Of a DNA stretch of 37,455 nucleotides, positions 1 to 9,347 are shown in pieces (the first letter of the stretch is position 1; each line of letters begins with the position of its first letter). The DNA lies in contig NZ_JAQUVG010000024.1 of NCBI RefSeq assembly GCF_028693495.1, positions 1-37,455 on the forward strand, read 5' to 3'. The stretch comes from Zoogloea sp. Its GTDB lineage: Bacteria; Pseudomonadota; Gammaproteobacteria; Burkholderiales; Rhodocyclaceae. Under the pieces are notes generated by a model. The model ran no database searches. It had not been told where the DNA came from and saw only the letters and a program-made list of their open reading frames with translations. The translations under genes were made by a program, and so were the position numbers.

Positions 1-280
1 CACCAGCACGCCCGACGGAGCCAGCAAGCTCGAGTGGCGTGCGGACGGCTCGGTGGTCACCGATGGCAGCCAGCACATCCGGGCCCTCAACCGGAAACTG
101 GGCCTGAACCTGCCCATCGATGGCCCCAAGACGCTCAACGGGCTGATCCTCGAGCACCTGCAGGACATCCCCGAGTCGGGTGTTTCGGTGAAGATCGCGG
201 GGGTCGCCATCGAGGTGGTCCAGGCTGAAGATCGCCGCATCAAGAACGCCCGGATCTTCCGCCCCCGGGCTTCCCACTGA
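1..280 (+). CDS. CorC/HlyC-family protein, C-terminal end (partial)
   Basis: The reading frame is open from the window edge (codons in phase with base 2) and stops with TGA at 278-280. The visible 92 residues contain a glycine- and hydrophobic-rich stretch with LPIDGPKTLNGLILEHLQ followed by GVAIEVVQAEDRRIKNARI. This is the usual form of the C-terminal CorC_HlyC (transporter-associated) domain found after DUF21 and CBS domains in membrane proteins linked to magnesium/cobalt efflux. The membrane and CBS parts lie outside the window, so the substrate cannot be judged. About 90 bases separate it from pilB on the same strand. Confidence 0.75.
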   Translation, partial: TSTPDGASKLEWRADGSVVTDGSQHIRALNRKLGLNLPIDGPKTLNGLILEHLQDIPESGVSVKIAGVAIEVVQAEDRRIKNARIFRPRASH

Positions 281-369
281 CCCGCCCATGCGCCCCGGCT
301 TTACAAGGGCAACGGCGGGCGGCATGATCGACGCCATTCCCAGGCAGTCCTTCCACTGATCGCAGAGGC

Positions 370-2085
370 ATGTCCGCAAACGCCCAAGTCGCCCTGAGCG
401 GCCTCGCCCGCGCCTTCGTGCAGCACGGCAAACTCCTCGAGGCCGAAGCCGTCGACTGCACCCGCCCGTCCAGCAACCCCAACGACTTCATCTTCGAGGT
501 GATCAACCGGGGGTTGATGAACGCGGCCGAGATTGCCCGCTTTGCAGGCGACACCTTTGGCACGCCGGTACTCGACCTGGCGGCCTACGACACCCGCTAC
601 CTGGCCGTGGAGGCGGTGGACCGCAAGCTGATGCAGAAGCACCAGGTGGTCGCCCTGAACCGCCGGGGCAACCGGCTGGCCCTGGCCATGGCCGACCCGT
701 CCAACCTGCGCATCCTCGACGAGATCCGTTTCCAGACGGGCCTGAGCGTGGATCCGGTGGTGGTCGAGGCCCCCAAACTGGCGGCCCTGATGGAGCAGTT
801 GTCCGAGTCGGCGGAAACCACCCTCCGCGACCTGACCGGGGACGACTTCGACATGAACCTGCTGGGGCAGGAGGAAACCCCCAGCCAGGATCAGACCGAG
901 GATGCCGCCAGCGACGTGGATGACGCCCCCGTGGTGCGCTTCATCCAGAAGCTGCTGATCGATGCGATCAACGATGGCGCCTCGGACGTCCACTTCGAGC
1001 CCTACGAAAAGTATTACCGGATCCGCTTTCGCACTGACGGCATCCTGCGGGAAATCGCCCAGCCCCCTCTGGTGCTCAAGGAAAAGATCGCTGCCCGCAT
1101 CAAGGTCATCTCGCGCCTCGACATCTCGGAGAAGCGGATCCCCCAGGATGGCCGGATGAAGCTGGTGCTGTCCAAAAGCAAGGCCATCGATTTCCGGGTA
1201 TCCACCCTGCCCACGCTGCACGGCGAGAAGATCGTGATGCGTATCCTGGACCCCTCCTCGGCGATGCTCGGGGTGGACGCCCTGGGCTACGAGCCCGACC
1301 AGAAGGCCACCTTGATGGAGGCGGTCACCCGCCCTTACGGGATGATCCTGGTCACCGGCCCCACCGGGAGCGGCAAGACCGTTTCCCTGTACACCTGCCT
1401 CAACCTGCTCAACAAGCCCGGCGTCAATATCAGCACCGCCGAAGATCCGGCAGAAATCAATCTGCCCGGCATCAACCAGGTGAACGTCAACGAGAAAGCC
1501 GGCCTCACCTTCGCCAGCGCCCTGCGCGCCTTCCTGCGCCAGGATCCGGACGTGATCATGGTGGGTGAAATCCGCGACCTGGAAACCGCCGAAATCTCGG
1601 TCAAGGCCGCCCAGACCGGCCACCTGGTGCTGTCAACCCTGCACACCAACGACGCGCCCTCCACCCTGGAGCGCCTCAAGAACATGGGCGTGGCGCCGTT
1701 CAATATTGCATCCTCGGTGATCATGATCACCGCCCAGCGCCTGGCCCGGCGCCTGTGTTCCTGCAAGCAGCCGGTGGACATCCCGATCGAGGCCCTGCAG
1801 AGTGCCGGCTTTCGCGACGAGGATCTGGACGGAAGCTGGCAACCCTACGGGCCCAAGGGCTGCGAGCGCTGCAAGGGCAGTGGCTACAAGGGACGCCTGG
1901 GCATTTACCAGGTGATGCCGATCTCCGAGGAGATCGCTCGTATAATCATGACAAACGGCAATTCGATGGACATCGCAGCCCAGGCCCAGATCGAGGGCGT
2001 CAGGGATCTGCGCCAGTCCGGCTTGCTGAAGGTGAAGCAGGGCGTCACCTCGCTGACGGAAGTTCTTGCCTGCACGAACGACTGA
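370..2085 (+). CDS. pilB: Type IV pilus assembly ATPase PilB
   Basis: This is the cytoplasmic hexameric motor that powers pilus extension (GspE/PilB family). The 571 residues match the usual length. An N-terminal T2SSE_N-like domain fills roughly residues 1-150. The ATPase core carries Walker A GPTGSGKT at 330-337, an Asp-box region (EDPAEI), Walker B-like DPDVIMVGEIRD and a His box (STLHTNDAPS). Near the C-terminus the cysteines CSC and CERC form the zinc-binding tetracysteine motif typical of PilB and absent from PilT. The ATG at 370 follows a weak purine-rich site. pilC starts 26 bases downstream and pilD follows, so the three are almost certainly one transcript. Assignment as PilB rather than a type II secretion GspE rests on the pilC-pilD neighbours. 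Confidence 0.95.
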   Translation: MSANAQVALSGLARAFVQHGKLLEAEAVDCTRPSSNPNDFIFEVINRGLMNAAEIARFAGDTFGTPVLDLAAYDTRYLAVEAVDRKLMQKHQVVALNRRGNRLALAMADPSNLRILDEIRFQTGLSVDPVVVEAPKLAALMEQLSESAETTLRDLTGDDFDMNLLGQEETPSQDQTEDAASDVDDAPVVRFIQKLLIDAINDGASDVHFEPYEKYYRIRFRTDGILREIAQPPLVLKEKIAARIKVISRLDISEKRIPQDGRMKLVLSKSKAIDFRVSTLPTLHGEKIVMRILDPSSAMLGVDALGYEPDQKATLMEAVTRPYGMILVTGPTGSGKTVSLYTCLNLLNKPGVNISTAEDPAEINLPGINQVNVNEKAGLTFASALRAFLRQDPDVIMVGEIRDLETAEISVKAAQTGHLVLSTLHTNDAPSTLERLKNMGVAPFNIASSVIMITAQRLARRLCSCKQPVDIPIEALQSAGFRDEDLDGSWQPYGPKGCERCKGSGYKGRLGIYQVMPISEEIARIIMTNGNSMDIAAQAQIEGVRDLRQSGLLKVKQGVTSLTEVLACTND

Positions 2086-2111
2086 CGGCTTCACGCGGAA
2101 TCCAGAAACCC

Positions 2112-3353
2112 ATGGCCACACCAAGCACCAAGAAACCCACTCCCAAGGCGGGCGCCGCCAAGGAATACATGTTTGTCTGGGAGGGCAAGGACAAGACCGG
2201 CAAGATCGTCCGCGGCGAGATGCGGGCGGCCACACCGATGGTGGTCCAGACCGTCATGCGGCGTCAGGGCATCCTGACCCACAAGGTCCGCAAGCAGAGC
2301 TTTCGGGGCGGTCGCAAGATCACCGACAAGGATGTCTCCCTGTTCACCCGCCAGCTGTCCACGATGATGCGCTCCGGGGTGCCCCTGCTGCAGTCCTTCG
2401 ACATCGCGATCAAAGGCTGTGGCAACCCCTCCCTCGCCCGCATGCTCAATGATGTCCGGGCCAGCGTGGAGACCGGGAGCAGCCTGTCCCAGGCCTTCCG
2501 CCGCCATCCCCAGTACTTCGACGCCCTCTACTGCAACCTGGTCGCCGCCGGCGAGCAGGCCGGCATCCTGGACTCCCTGCTCGACCGGCTGGCCACCTAC
2601 AAGGAAAAGATCCTCGCCATCAAGTCGAAGATCAAGTCGGCCATGTTCTACCCCATTGCGGTGGTGGTGGTGGCCGCGCTGGTGGTGGCGGTGATGATGC
2701 TGTTCGTGGTGCCCGAGTTCAAGAAGGTGTTCGCCTCCTTCGGCGCAGACCTGCCGGCCCCCACCATGGTCGTCATCGCAGTGTCCGACTTCTTCATCGC
2801 CTACTGGTACCTGGGGGTGGCGATCATCGCCGGTACGGTGATCGGGATCAGCTACACCTACCAGCGCTCGGTTCCGATGCAGGCCGCCCTGGACCGGATG
2901 GTGCTCCAGCTCCCGGTGCTCGGAGAGGTGATCCGCAAGGCCACCATCGCCCGCTGGACGCGGACCCTGTCCACCATGTTCGCTGCCGGCGTGCCCCTGG
3001 TCGAAGCACTCGACTCGGTCGGCGGCGCGGCCGGCAACGTGGTCTACAAGAACGCGACCCGCCAGATCCAGTCTGAGGTCAGCACGGGCAGCAGCCTGAC
3101 CGTGGCCATGCAGAACGCCCAGGTCTTCCCCACCATGGTGGTCCAGATGGTGTCCATCGGCGAGGAGTCCGGCCAGCTGGACTCCATGCTCAGCAAGGTG
3201 GCCGACTTCTTCGAACGGGAAGTGGACGACGCGGTGGCCGGCCTCAGCCAGCTGCTGGAGCCCCTGATCATGGTTTTCCTGGGCGTGGTGATCGGTGGCC
3301 TGGTGGTGGCCATGTACCTGCCGATCTTCAAGCTTGGCGCTGTGGTCAGCTGA
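2112..3353 (+). CDS. pilC: Type IV pilus inner-membrane platform protein PilC
   Basis: PilC is the inner-membrane platform protein that couples the PilB/PilT motors to pilin polymerisation. The 413 residues carry two T2SSF domains: about 75-200, containing the FTRQLSTMMRSGVPLLQ signature, and about 275-400, containing its repeat WTRTLSTMFAAGVPLVEAL. Predicted membrane spans lie near residues 180-200, 220-245 and 380-405. The frame is open much further upstream inside pilB, but the ATG at 2112 is chosen because the protein then begins with the usual short polar N-terminus followed by the conserved Y-x-F-x-W-E-G stretch. It sits between pilB and pilD with 19 bases before the next start. Confidence 0.94.
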   Translation: MATPSTKKPTPKAGAAKEYMFVWEGKDKTGKIVRGEMRAATPMVVQTVMRRQGILTHKVRKQSFRGGRKITDKDVSLFTRQLSTMMRSGVPLLQSFDIAIKGCGNPSLARMLNDVRASVETGSSLSQAFRRHPQYFDALYCNLVAAGEQAGILDSLLDRLATYKEKILAIKSKIKSAMFYPIAVVVVAALVVAVMMLFVVPEFKKVFASFGADLPAPTMVVIAVSDFFIAYWYLGVAIIAGTVIGISYTYQRSVPMQAALDRMVLQLPVLGEVIRKATIARWTRTLSTMFAAGVPLVEALDSVGGAAGNVVYKNATRQIQSEVSTGSSLTVAMQNAQVFPTMVVQMVSIGEESGQLDSMLSKVADFFEREVDDAVAGLSQLLEPLIMVFLGVVIGGLVVAMYLPIFKLGAVVS

Positions 3354-3372
3354 GCCCGGAGCCCCGTTTCAG

Positions 3373-4212
3373 ATGGATATCGTCCTTTTTGCTGCGCTCT
3401 GCGCCCTCCTCGGCCTGTTCGTGGGCAGTTTTCTCAACGTGGTCATCCACCGCCTTCCCGTCATGATGGAGCGGGAGTGGCAGGCGGAAGCGGCCGCCCT
3501 GCGGGGGGAAACCGAAGCACAGGGCGGCGAGCGCTTCAACCTGGCCGTGCCCCGCTCCCGCTGTCCCCACTGCGCTCACCCGATCGGCGTCATCGAGAAC
3601 ATCCCGCTGGTGAGCTACCTGGCCCTGGGGGGCCGCTGCCGCCACTGCAGCGCCCCGATCAGTGTCCGCTATCCCATGGTGGAGCTGCTCTGTGCCGCCC
3701 TCTCAGGCTTCACGGCCGTGCACTTCGGCTACGGGCTGGCGGCAGCGGCGGGCCTGATCTTCGTGTGGGCCATGATCGCCCTGTGCTTCATCGACCTGGA
3801 CACCCAGCTCCTGCCCGACAGCATCACCCAGCCCCTGCTCTGGCTGGGGCTGCTGCTCAACCTGGGCGGCACCTTCACTGACCTGCCCAGCGCGGTGGTG
3901 GGCGCGGCCGCCGGCTACCTGATCCTGTGGACGGTGTTCTGGCTGTTCAAGCTGGTCACCGGCAAGGAGGGGATGGGGTACGGCGACTTCAAGCTGCTGG
4001 CCGCCATCGGGGCCTGGCTCGGCTGGTCGATGCTGCCCCTGACCATCCTGCTCTCCTCGGTGGTGGGGGCCGTGGTGGGCATCGCGCTGATTGTCTTCCG
4101 GCGTCACGGCCGGGAAACCCCCATTCCCTTCGGGCCCTACCTGGCCGCGGCCGGCCTGCTCGCCCTGTACTGGGGCCCTTCCCTGTCAGAGGCTTACCTG
4201 GGGCTGCTCTGA
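3373..4212 (+). CDS. pilD: Prepilin leader peptidase/N-methyltransferase PilD
   Basis: This membrane aspartyl protease cleaves and N-methylates type IV prepilins. The 279 residues start with a membrane span and the conserved GSFLNVVIHRLP motif of the N-terminal methylase domain. Two cysteine pairs follow (CPHC and CRHC), as in the zinc-binding form. The two catalytic aspartates are visible in FIDLDTQLLPD and in GMGYGDFKLLA (the GxGD motif). Several further spans complete the protein. The ATG at 3373 is chosen over upstream in-frame codons because it gives the standard length and lies just after the pilC stop. It ends the pilBCD cluster. A short dyad GCTTTC/GAAAGC after the stop could be a weak terminator. 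Confidence 0.95.
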   Translation: MDIVLFAALCALLGLFVGSFLNVVIHRLPVMMEREWQAEAAALRGETEAQGGERFNLAVPRSRCPHCAHPIGVIENIPLVSYLALGGRCRHCSAPISVRYPMVELLCAALSGFTAVHFGYGLAAAAGLIFVWAMIALCFIDLDTQLLPDSITQPLLWLGLLLNLGGTFTDLPSAVVGAAAGYLILWTVFWLFKLVTGKEGMGYGDFKLLAAIGAWLGWSMLPLTILLSSVVGAVVGIALIVFRRHGRETPIPFGPYLAAAGLLALYWGPSLSEAYLGLL

Positions 4213-4338
4213 GCGCTTTCCACCGCCCACCCTTGAAAGCCCCCTCCCTGCCCCCATCTGGGAGCGAGCAGCGTTGTTTCGCCCGCTGTTGCGATGCGCT
4301 AAACTTCGCCCCGATCCCAATTTTGTCCGGAGCTCGCC

Positions 4339-4602
4339 ATGCCCATCTACGAGTATCGCTGCAATGCCTGCGGCCACCAGAAAGACCATCTCCAGAAGAT
4401 GAGCGATCCCGCACTGACCACCTGCCCCGCCTGTGGCAGCGAAAGCTATGCCAAGCAGCTCTCTGCCGCCGGCTTCCAGCTCAAGGGAAGCGGCTGGTAC
4501 GCTACCGACTTCAAGGGCAGCAGCGCTTCCAGTACGAAACCCGCCAGCCCCTCCGAAGCGCCCGCCTCCGGCGCCTGCAGCGGCAGTTGTGCGTGTCACT
4601 AA
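4339..4602 (+). CDS. FmdB-family zinc ribbon protein
   Basis: This 87-residue protein begins with MPIYEYRCNACGH and has a second CPACGS pair, giving the CxxC...CxxC zinc ribbon of the FmdB (putative regulatory protein) family. The tail is rich in Ser, Ala and Pro and ends CSGSCACH, which is common in betaproteobacterial members. The biochemical role of the family is unsettled. A good ribosome binding site, GGAG at 4329-4332, precedes the ATG by six bases. It is followed by a DUF502 gene and aspS on the same strand, an arrangement often seen in betaproteobacteria that suggests co-transcription. Confidence 0.9.
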   Translation: MPIYEYRCNACGHQKDHLQKMSDPALTTCPACGSESYAKQLSAAGFQLKGSGWYATDFKGSSASSTKPASPSEAPASGACSGSCACH

Positions 4603-4628
4603 AAGGTGCCACGCGCCACTCCCGCTGA

Positions 4629-5264
4629 ATGAAAAAATACTTTGTCACCGGACTGCTGATCTGGATTCCCCTCGTCATCACCTTCGTGGTGCTGGCCTGG
4701 ATCATCAACACCCTCGACCAGGTCCTGCTGCTGGCTCCGGCCACCCTCAGGCCGGAGGCCTTTTTCGGCTTCCACATCCCGGGCATCGGCGTGCTGGTGT
4801 CCCTGCTCCTGATCCTGCTCACCGGTCTGGCCGCGGCCAACTTCGTGGGGCAGCGTCTGGTGCGCTTCTGGGAAAGCCTGCTCTCGCGTATTCCGGTGGT
4901 CAAATCCATCTATTACAGCGTCAAGCAGGTTTCCGACACCCTGCTGTCCAGTAACGGTCAGGCCTTCCGCAAGGCCCTGCTGGTGCAGTACCCCCGGGAG
5001 GGGAGCTGGACGATTGCCTTCCAGACCGGTGCGCCCGGCGGCGACGCCGCCCGCCATCTGGGTCCCGACTTCGTCAGCGTGTACGTGCCGACCACCCCCA
5101 ATCCCACCTCCGGCTTCTTCCTGATGCTGCCCCGCAAGGATGTGCTGGAACTGGAGATGAGCGTGGACGAAGCGCTCAAGTACATCATTTCCATGGGTGT
5201 CGTGGCACCCGTTCCGGGCCGGACCCGCCCCGCCGAACCGACACCCGCCCTTCTGCATCGATAA
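4629..5264 (+). CDS. DUF502 family membrane protein
   Basis: The 211-residue protein starts MKKYFVTGLLIWIPLVITF and has two clear membrane spans, about residues 4-26 and 53-75, joined by a segment containing GFHIPGIGVL. A soluble domain follows with RIPVVKSIYYSVKQ and a block with VYVPTTPNPTSGFF, both signatures of the DUF502 (COG2928) family. No enzymatic function is established for the family. The gene lies 26 bases after the zinc-ribbon gene and 53 bases before aspS, so it is probably in their operon. The start gives the Lys-rich cytoplasmic N-terminus expected before the first span. Confidence 0.9.
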   Translation: MKKYFVTGLLIWIPLVITFVVLAWIINTLDQVLLLAPATLRPEAFFGFHIPGIGVLVSLLLILLTGLAAANFVGQRLVRFWESLLSRIPVVKSIYYSVKQVSDTLLSSNGQAFRKALLVQYPREGSWTIAFQTGAPGGDAARHLGPDFVSVYVPTTPNPTSGFFLMLPRKDVLELEMSVDEALKYIISMGVVAPVPGRTRPAEPTPALLHR

Positions 5265-5317
5265 ACACGGCTGCAGCCTCCGCCGTGTTCCGCTTTTTCC
5301 AGGAATAGTGACTCACC

Positions 5318-7114
5318 ATGCGAACTCAATACTGCGGTCTTGTTAACACCGCCTACCTCGACCAGATCGTCACCCTGTGCGGCTGGGTTCACCGTCGTCG
5401 CGACCATGGCGGCGTGATCTTCATCGACCTGCGCGACCGGGAGGGTCTGGTCCAGGTGGTGTGCGATCCGGACCGGGCCGACATGTTCTCGGTGGCCGAA
5501 TCGATCCGCAGCGAGTTCGTCCTGAAGATCACCGGCAAGGTGCGCCGCCGCCCGGCCGGCACCGAAAACACCGGTCTGGTGTCGGGGGAGATCGAGGTGC
5601 TGTGCCACGAGATCGAAGTCCTCAACACCTCGGCCACGCCGCCCTTCCAGCTCGACGAGGAAAACCTCTCCGAGACCACCCGCCTCACCCACCGCGTCAT
5701 CGACCTGCGTCGTCCGCAGATGCAGAAGAACATGATGCTGCGCTACAAGACGGCGATGGCCTTCCGCCGCTTCCTCGATGCCCAGGGCTTCATCGACATC
5801 GAGACCCCCATGCTCACCCGGAGCACCCCGGAAGGCGCCCGGGATTACCTGGTGCCGTCCCGCGTGCACGATGGCCAGTTCTTTGCCCTGCCCCAGTCGC
5901 CCCAGCTCTTCAAGCAGATGCTGATGGTGGCCGGTTACGACCGCTACTACCAGATCGTCAAGTGCTTCCGTGACGAAGACCTGCGCGCCGACCGCCAGCC
6001 CGAATTCACCCAGGTCGATATCGAGACCTCCTTCCTGACCGAAGAGCAGATCACCGCCCTGATGGAAGAGATGATCCGCACGATCTTCCAGGAAGTGCTG
6101 TCCGTCGAGCTGCCCAACCCCTTCCCGCGCATGAGCTATGCCGAGGCGATGAGCCGCTTCGGCTCCGACAAGCCCGACCTGCGCGTCACCCTCGAGCTCA
6201 CCGATGTCACCGACGCCGTTGCCGACGTGGCTTTCAAGGTCTTCTCCGGCCCGGCCACCTCCGGCGGCCGGGTGGCCGCCATGCGCGTGCCCGGCGGTGC
6301 CAGCCTGTCCCGCGGCGAGATCGACGAATACACCAAGTTCGTGGGCATCTACGGCGCCCGCGGCCTCGCCTACATCAAGGTCAACGACGTCACCCAGGTC
6401 AATGAAACCGGCCTCCAGTCGCCGATCGTCAAGAACCTCCATGAAACCGCCCTGCGCACCATCCTTGAGCGCACTGGCGCCCAGTCCGGCGACCTGATCT
6501 TCTTCGGCGCCGACAAGACCAAGGTCGTCAACGACGCCCTCGGCGCGCTGCGCACCAAGCTCGGCCACGAGAAGGGCTACGTCAACGGCAAGGCCTGGGA
6601 GCCCCTGTGGGTTGTGGACTTCCCGATGTTCGAATACGACGAGGAAGACAAGCGCTGGACCGCCTGCCACCACCCCTTCACCAGCCCCAAGGACGAGCAC
6701 GTCGAACTGCTCACCACCGATCCGGGCAAGTGCCTGGCCAAGGCCTACGACCTGGCCCTCAACGGCTGGGAAATCGGCGGTGGCTCGGTGCGTATCCACC
6801 GGGCCGAGATGCAGGAGAAGGTGTTCTCCGCCCTCAACATCGGGCCGGAAGAGCAACAGGCCAAGTTCGGCTTCCTGCTCGACGCCCTCAAATACGGCGC
6901 CCCCCCCCATGGCGGCCTGGCCTTTGGCCTCGACCGCATCGTCACCATGATGACCGGCGCCGAATCCATCCGTGACGTGATCGCCTTCCCGAAAACCCAG
7001 CGCGCCCAGTGCCTGCTCACCGACGCGCCGTCGCCGGTGGACGAGAAGCAGCTGCGTGAACTGCACATCCGCCTGCGCACGACCCAGAAGGGGACAGACG
7101 CTCCGAACGCCTGA
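5318..7114 (+). CDS. aspS: Aspartyl-tRNA synthetase
   Basis: This class II aminoacyl-tRNA synthetase charges tRNA-Asp (possibly tRNA-Asn too) with aspartate. The 598 residues match the bacterial type. An N-terminal OB-fold anticodon-binding domain (about 1-110, with [15 protein letters not shown]) comes first. The catalytic core shows motif 2 [16 protein letters not shown] and, near the C-terminus, motif 3 [13 protein letters not shown]. The bacterial insertion (GAD) domain lies between. Whether it is discriminating or non-discriminating cannot be judged from this window without checking for gatCAB and asnS elsewhere. A strong intrinsic terminator at 7139-7168 closes the transcription unit. 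Confidence 0.97.
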   Translation: MRTQYCGLVNTAYLDQIVTLCGWVHRRRDHGGVIFIDLRDREGLVQVVCDPDRADMFSVAESIRSEFVLKITGKVRRRPAGTENTGLVSGEIEVLCHEIEVLNTSATPPFQLDEENLSETTRLTHRVIDLRRPQMQKNMMLRYKTAMAFRRFLDAQGFIDIETPMLTRSTPEGARDYLVPSRVHDGQFFALPQSPQLFKQMLMVAGYDRYYQIVKCFRDEDLRADRQPEFTQVDIETSFLTEEQITALMEEMIRTIFQEVLSVELPNPFPRMSYAEAMSRFGSDKPDLRVTLELTDVTDAVADVAFKVFSGPATSGGRVAAMRVPGGASLSRGEIDEYTKFVGIYGARGLAYIKVNDVTQVNETGLQSPIVKNLHETALRTILERTGAQSGDLIFFGADKTKVVNDALGALRTKLGHEKGYVNGKAWEPLWVVDFPMFEYDEEDKRWTACHHPFTSPKDEHVELLTTDPGKCLAKAYDLALNGWEIGGGSVRIHRAEMQEKVFSALNIGPEEQQAKFGFLLDALKYGAPPHGGLAFGLDRIVTMMTGAESIRDVIAFPKTQRAQCLLTDAPSPVDEKQLRELHIRLRTTQKGTDAPNA

Positions 7115-7138
7115 CCCACCCCAGCGGCGACGATCCAG

Positions 7139-7168
7139 GGGCGAACGGCCAGGCCGTTCGCCCTTTTT
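7139..7168 (+). terminator. Intrinsic terminator of aspS
   Basis: A perfect dyad, GGGCGAACGGCC then A then GGCCGTTCGCCC, is followed directly by TTTTT at 7164-7168. As RNA this gives a stem of about ten base pairs with a five-base loop and a U tract, the textbook form of a Rho-independent terminator. It lies 25 bases after the aspS stop. Confidence 0.93.
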
Positions 7169-7174
7169 ATTTAT

Positions 7175-7200
7175 GAAAAACTGCCATTAATGGCAATTTT
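7175..7200. promoter_or_regulatory. AT-rich near-palindrome before the receiver/TPR gene
   Basis: TGCCATTAATGGCA at 7182-7195 is a perfect 14-base palindrome, extended by AAAA on the left and TTTT on the right apart from one mismatch per side. It is the most AT-rich spot in this part of the window. It lies just after the aspS terminator and about 75 bases before the next gene, so it could be an operator or part of its promoter region. A role as a second terminator hairpin is the alternative. Confidence 0.4.
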
Positions 7201-7268
7201 AATACTCAAGTATGGCCCCCCTGAGCCGTTGCCCAGAGTGTCCCCTCCGCCTTTGAAGTCCTGCGCCC

Positions 7269-8906
7269 GTGATTGATCTGAACAGCATCTCCACCCTCAT
7301 CATCGAAGCCAATCCGGGCATGCGTACCCAGCTGCGCAACATGCTCAACATGAGCGGCATCAGCAAGGTCCAGTTTGCCGTCACCGCAGGGGTTGCCGTA
7401 CGCAAGCTGCGGGAAATGCGCTTCGACGTGATCCTCTGCGAATACCACATCGGGGATGGCCAGGACGGCCAGCACCTGCTTGAGGATCTGCGCCACAACA
7501 ACATCATTCCCCTGTCCACCCTGTTCATCATGGTGACCGGGGAGCGCAAGTACGAGCGGGTGGTGGGCGCAGCCGAACTGGCTCCCAACGACTACATTCT
7601 CAAGCCCTTCGCCGCCGACACCCTGCATGACCGCATCGAACGGGCCCTGGACAAGCGGGAAGCCTTCCTTCCCACCTACAAGCTGATCGAGCTGGGCAAC
7701 ATCCCCGACGCCATCAGCTCCTGCCTCCAGGCACAAGAAGCCCACCCCCAGTGGTCCATGGACTTCATCCGGCTGCGGGCCGAACTCCATGTGGCCAGCG
7801 GCCATGCCGACGAAGCCCAGCACCTCTACGAGAAAATCCTCGCCACCCGCAGCATTCCCTGGGCCCGGCTGGGCCTGGCCAAGAGCCTGTACATGCAGCG
7901 CCGCTTCTCCACAGCCGAGGAGCTGCTGGAGAGCCTGGTCAAGGAAAGCGATCTGTTCGTGGACGCCTACGACTGGCTGGCCCGCACCCGGGAAGCCGCC
8001 GGGGAACTGGAGTCGGCGAAGAGCATCCTGAGCAGTGCCGCGCTCCTGTCCCCCCACCGGGTGGGCCGCCTGCGTCGTCTGGGGGAGCTGTCCCTGCAGA
8101 CGGGCGATCACGAAGGGGCCGAGAAGCTGCTGTCCGAAGTGGTACGCAAGGGCAAATATTCAGACTTCCGCGACCCGGAAGACCATGTGCTGCTGGTTCA
8201 GGCCCAGCTGGCCAAGGGAGACATGACCCAGGCGGAAGCCACCATCCGGGATCTGGAGCGCTCGATGACCGGGCTGGACAAGACCCGCTCCTGCGCCAGC
8301 CTGTCCAGCGCCATGCTGCATCTGAAAAAAGGCGACGCCGAAAAGGCCGGTGAAGCGCTGAAGGCCCTGACCACGGACAGCGTGGCCAGCAGCAACCTGT
8401 CCTTGTCCCTGAAAAAGGAGCTGGCCAAGGCCTGCTTCGCCACCAAAATGGAAGACGCCGGCACCGAGGTGGTCCTGGACATCATGCGCAATGCGGCCGA
8501 CGACCGCACCCTGGAAAGCTCCAGGAGCATCCTCCGGGAGGCCGGCAAGGCCGACCTGTGCGATGTGCTCACCGCCCGGATGGACGGGGAGGTGAAGGAT
8601 CTGGTCGCTGAAGGGGCGCGCAAGGCCCAGGATGGCGACTTCGAGGGCGCGGTCCAGTTCATGCTGTCGGCCGTGCGCAAGATGCCGGGCAACGTTCATG
8701 TGCTGTTCAATGCCACCCTGGCCCTGCTCAAGTACATCGAACATTGCGGCTGGAACGACCGCTTCGCCGAACAGGCCCGAACCCTGATGGAACGGGCCCG
8801 CGCCCAGGATCCGGGCAATGCCCGCCTGCCGGCCCTGACCACCTACTATTACAACCTCCTGAAGAAATACGGCATCCAGCCCGGCGCGGGCCACGGCGCC
8901 CTGTGA
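7269..8906 (+). CDS. Receiver-domain protein with TPR-like repeats; phospho-acceptor Asp replaced by Glu
   Basis: The 545 residues begin at a GTG. An N-terminal CheY-like receiver (about 8-125) is followed by a long helical region with repeated TPR-like pairs, for example AELHVASGHADEAQHLYEKIL and RRLGELSLQTGDHEGAEKLL. In the receiver the switch Thr (T89 in IMVTG) and the conserved Lys (K111 in LKPF) are present. The position that should hold the phosphorylated Asp, after DVILC, is Glu (E58). Glu at this site often mimics phosphorylation, so the protein may be locked in one state. No DNA-binding or enzymatic output domain is seen, which suggests a protein-interaction role. It stands alone between two transcription units. 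A GC-rich dyad, GCCCGC/GCGGGC at 8912-8929, follows the stop. Confidence 0.85.
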   Translation: MIDLNSISTLIIEANPGMRTQLRNMLNMSGISKVQFAVTAGVAVRKLREMRFDVILCEYHIGDGQDGQHLLEDLRHNNIIPLSTLFIMVTGERKYERVVGAAELAPNDYILKPFAADTLHDRIERALDKREAFLPTYKLIELGNIPDAISSCLQAQEAHPQWSMDFIRLRAELHVASGHADEAQHLYEKILATRSIPWARLGLAKSLYMQRRFSTAEELLESLVKESDLFVDAYDWLARTREAAGELESAKSILSSAALLSPHRVGRLRRLGELSLQTGDHEGAEKLLSEVVRKGKYSDFRDPEDHVLLVQAQLAKGDMTQAEATIRDLERSMTGLDKTRSCASLSSAMLHLKKGDAEKAGEALKALTTDSVASSNLSLSLKKELAKACFATKMEDAGTEVVLDIMRNAADDRTLESSRSILREAGKADLCDVLTARMDGEVKDLVAEGARKAQDGDFEGAVQFMLSAVRKMPGNVHVLFNATLALLKYIEHCGWNDRFAEQARTLMERARAQDPGNARLPALTTYYYNLLKKYGIQPGAGHGAL

Positions 8907-8973
8907 GCGCTGCCCGCGGGCTGGCGGGCTGATACACTCCGGTGCTGCGCCTTCTTCAGCCCCCTCTGCTGCC

Positions 8974-9345
8974 ATGCTTTCCCGCTGCCTCCGTCTGCTT
9001 ACCCTCCTCCTGCTGCTGAGCGCCGGCACATCCCAGGCCTGGGATTTTCTGCCCTGGCGCAAGGGCGAGACGGTCGCTGCAGCGGCCCTGCCGCCCGAAG
9101 CCCGGGAAACCCTCGCCCTGATCCGCCAGGGCGGCCCGTTTCCCCACCGCCGGGACGGCATCACCTTTCAGAACCGGGAGAAGCGCCTGCCCGAGGCCGC
9201 CCGGGGGTATTACCGGGAATACACGGTGCGCACCCCTGGCGCCCGCGACCGGGGCGCTCGCCGCATCGTGAGCGGCGGTAGCCCTCCGGTGATCTATTAC
9301 TACACCGAAGACCACTACGAGAGTTTCCGGCGCATCCAGGACTGA
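8974..9345 (+). CDS. Secreted guanyl-specific ribonuclease (RNase Sa/barnase type)
   Basis: The 123-residue protein has a signal peptide (hydrophobic stretch about residues 5-19, probable cleavage after SQA at 20-22), so it should be exported. The mature part matches the microbial ribonuclease N1/T1/Sa fold. TLALIRQGGPFP and DGITFQNREKRLP form the substrate side. The catalytic set appears to be E82 (in YREYTV), R96 or R97 (in GARRIV) and H114 (in EDHYESF), in the spacing of RNase Sa. A -10-like TACACT lies at 8933-8938. The next gene, two bases after the stop, encodes a barstar-like inhibitor, so the two form an RNase/inhibitor pair. Confidence 0.88.
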   Translation: MLSRCLRLLTLLLLLSAGTSQAWDFLPWRKGETVAAAALPPEARETLALIRQGGPFPHRRDGITFQNREKRLPEAARGYYREYTVRTPGARDRGARRIVSGGSPPVIYYYTEDHYESFRRIQD

Positions 9346-9347
9346 AC

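Noticed and set aside
370-2085. Type II secretion ATPase GspE instead of PilB
   Set aside because: Neighbours pilC and pilD, overall length and the cysteine motif fit PilB, and no other gsp genes are present.
4958-7066. A 702-codon open frame on the minus strand opposite aspS
   Set aside because: High GC content leaves the antisense of aspS open. Its translation is a Gly/Ala/Asp/His-rich mirror with no motif.
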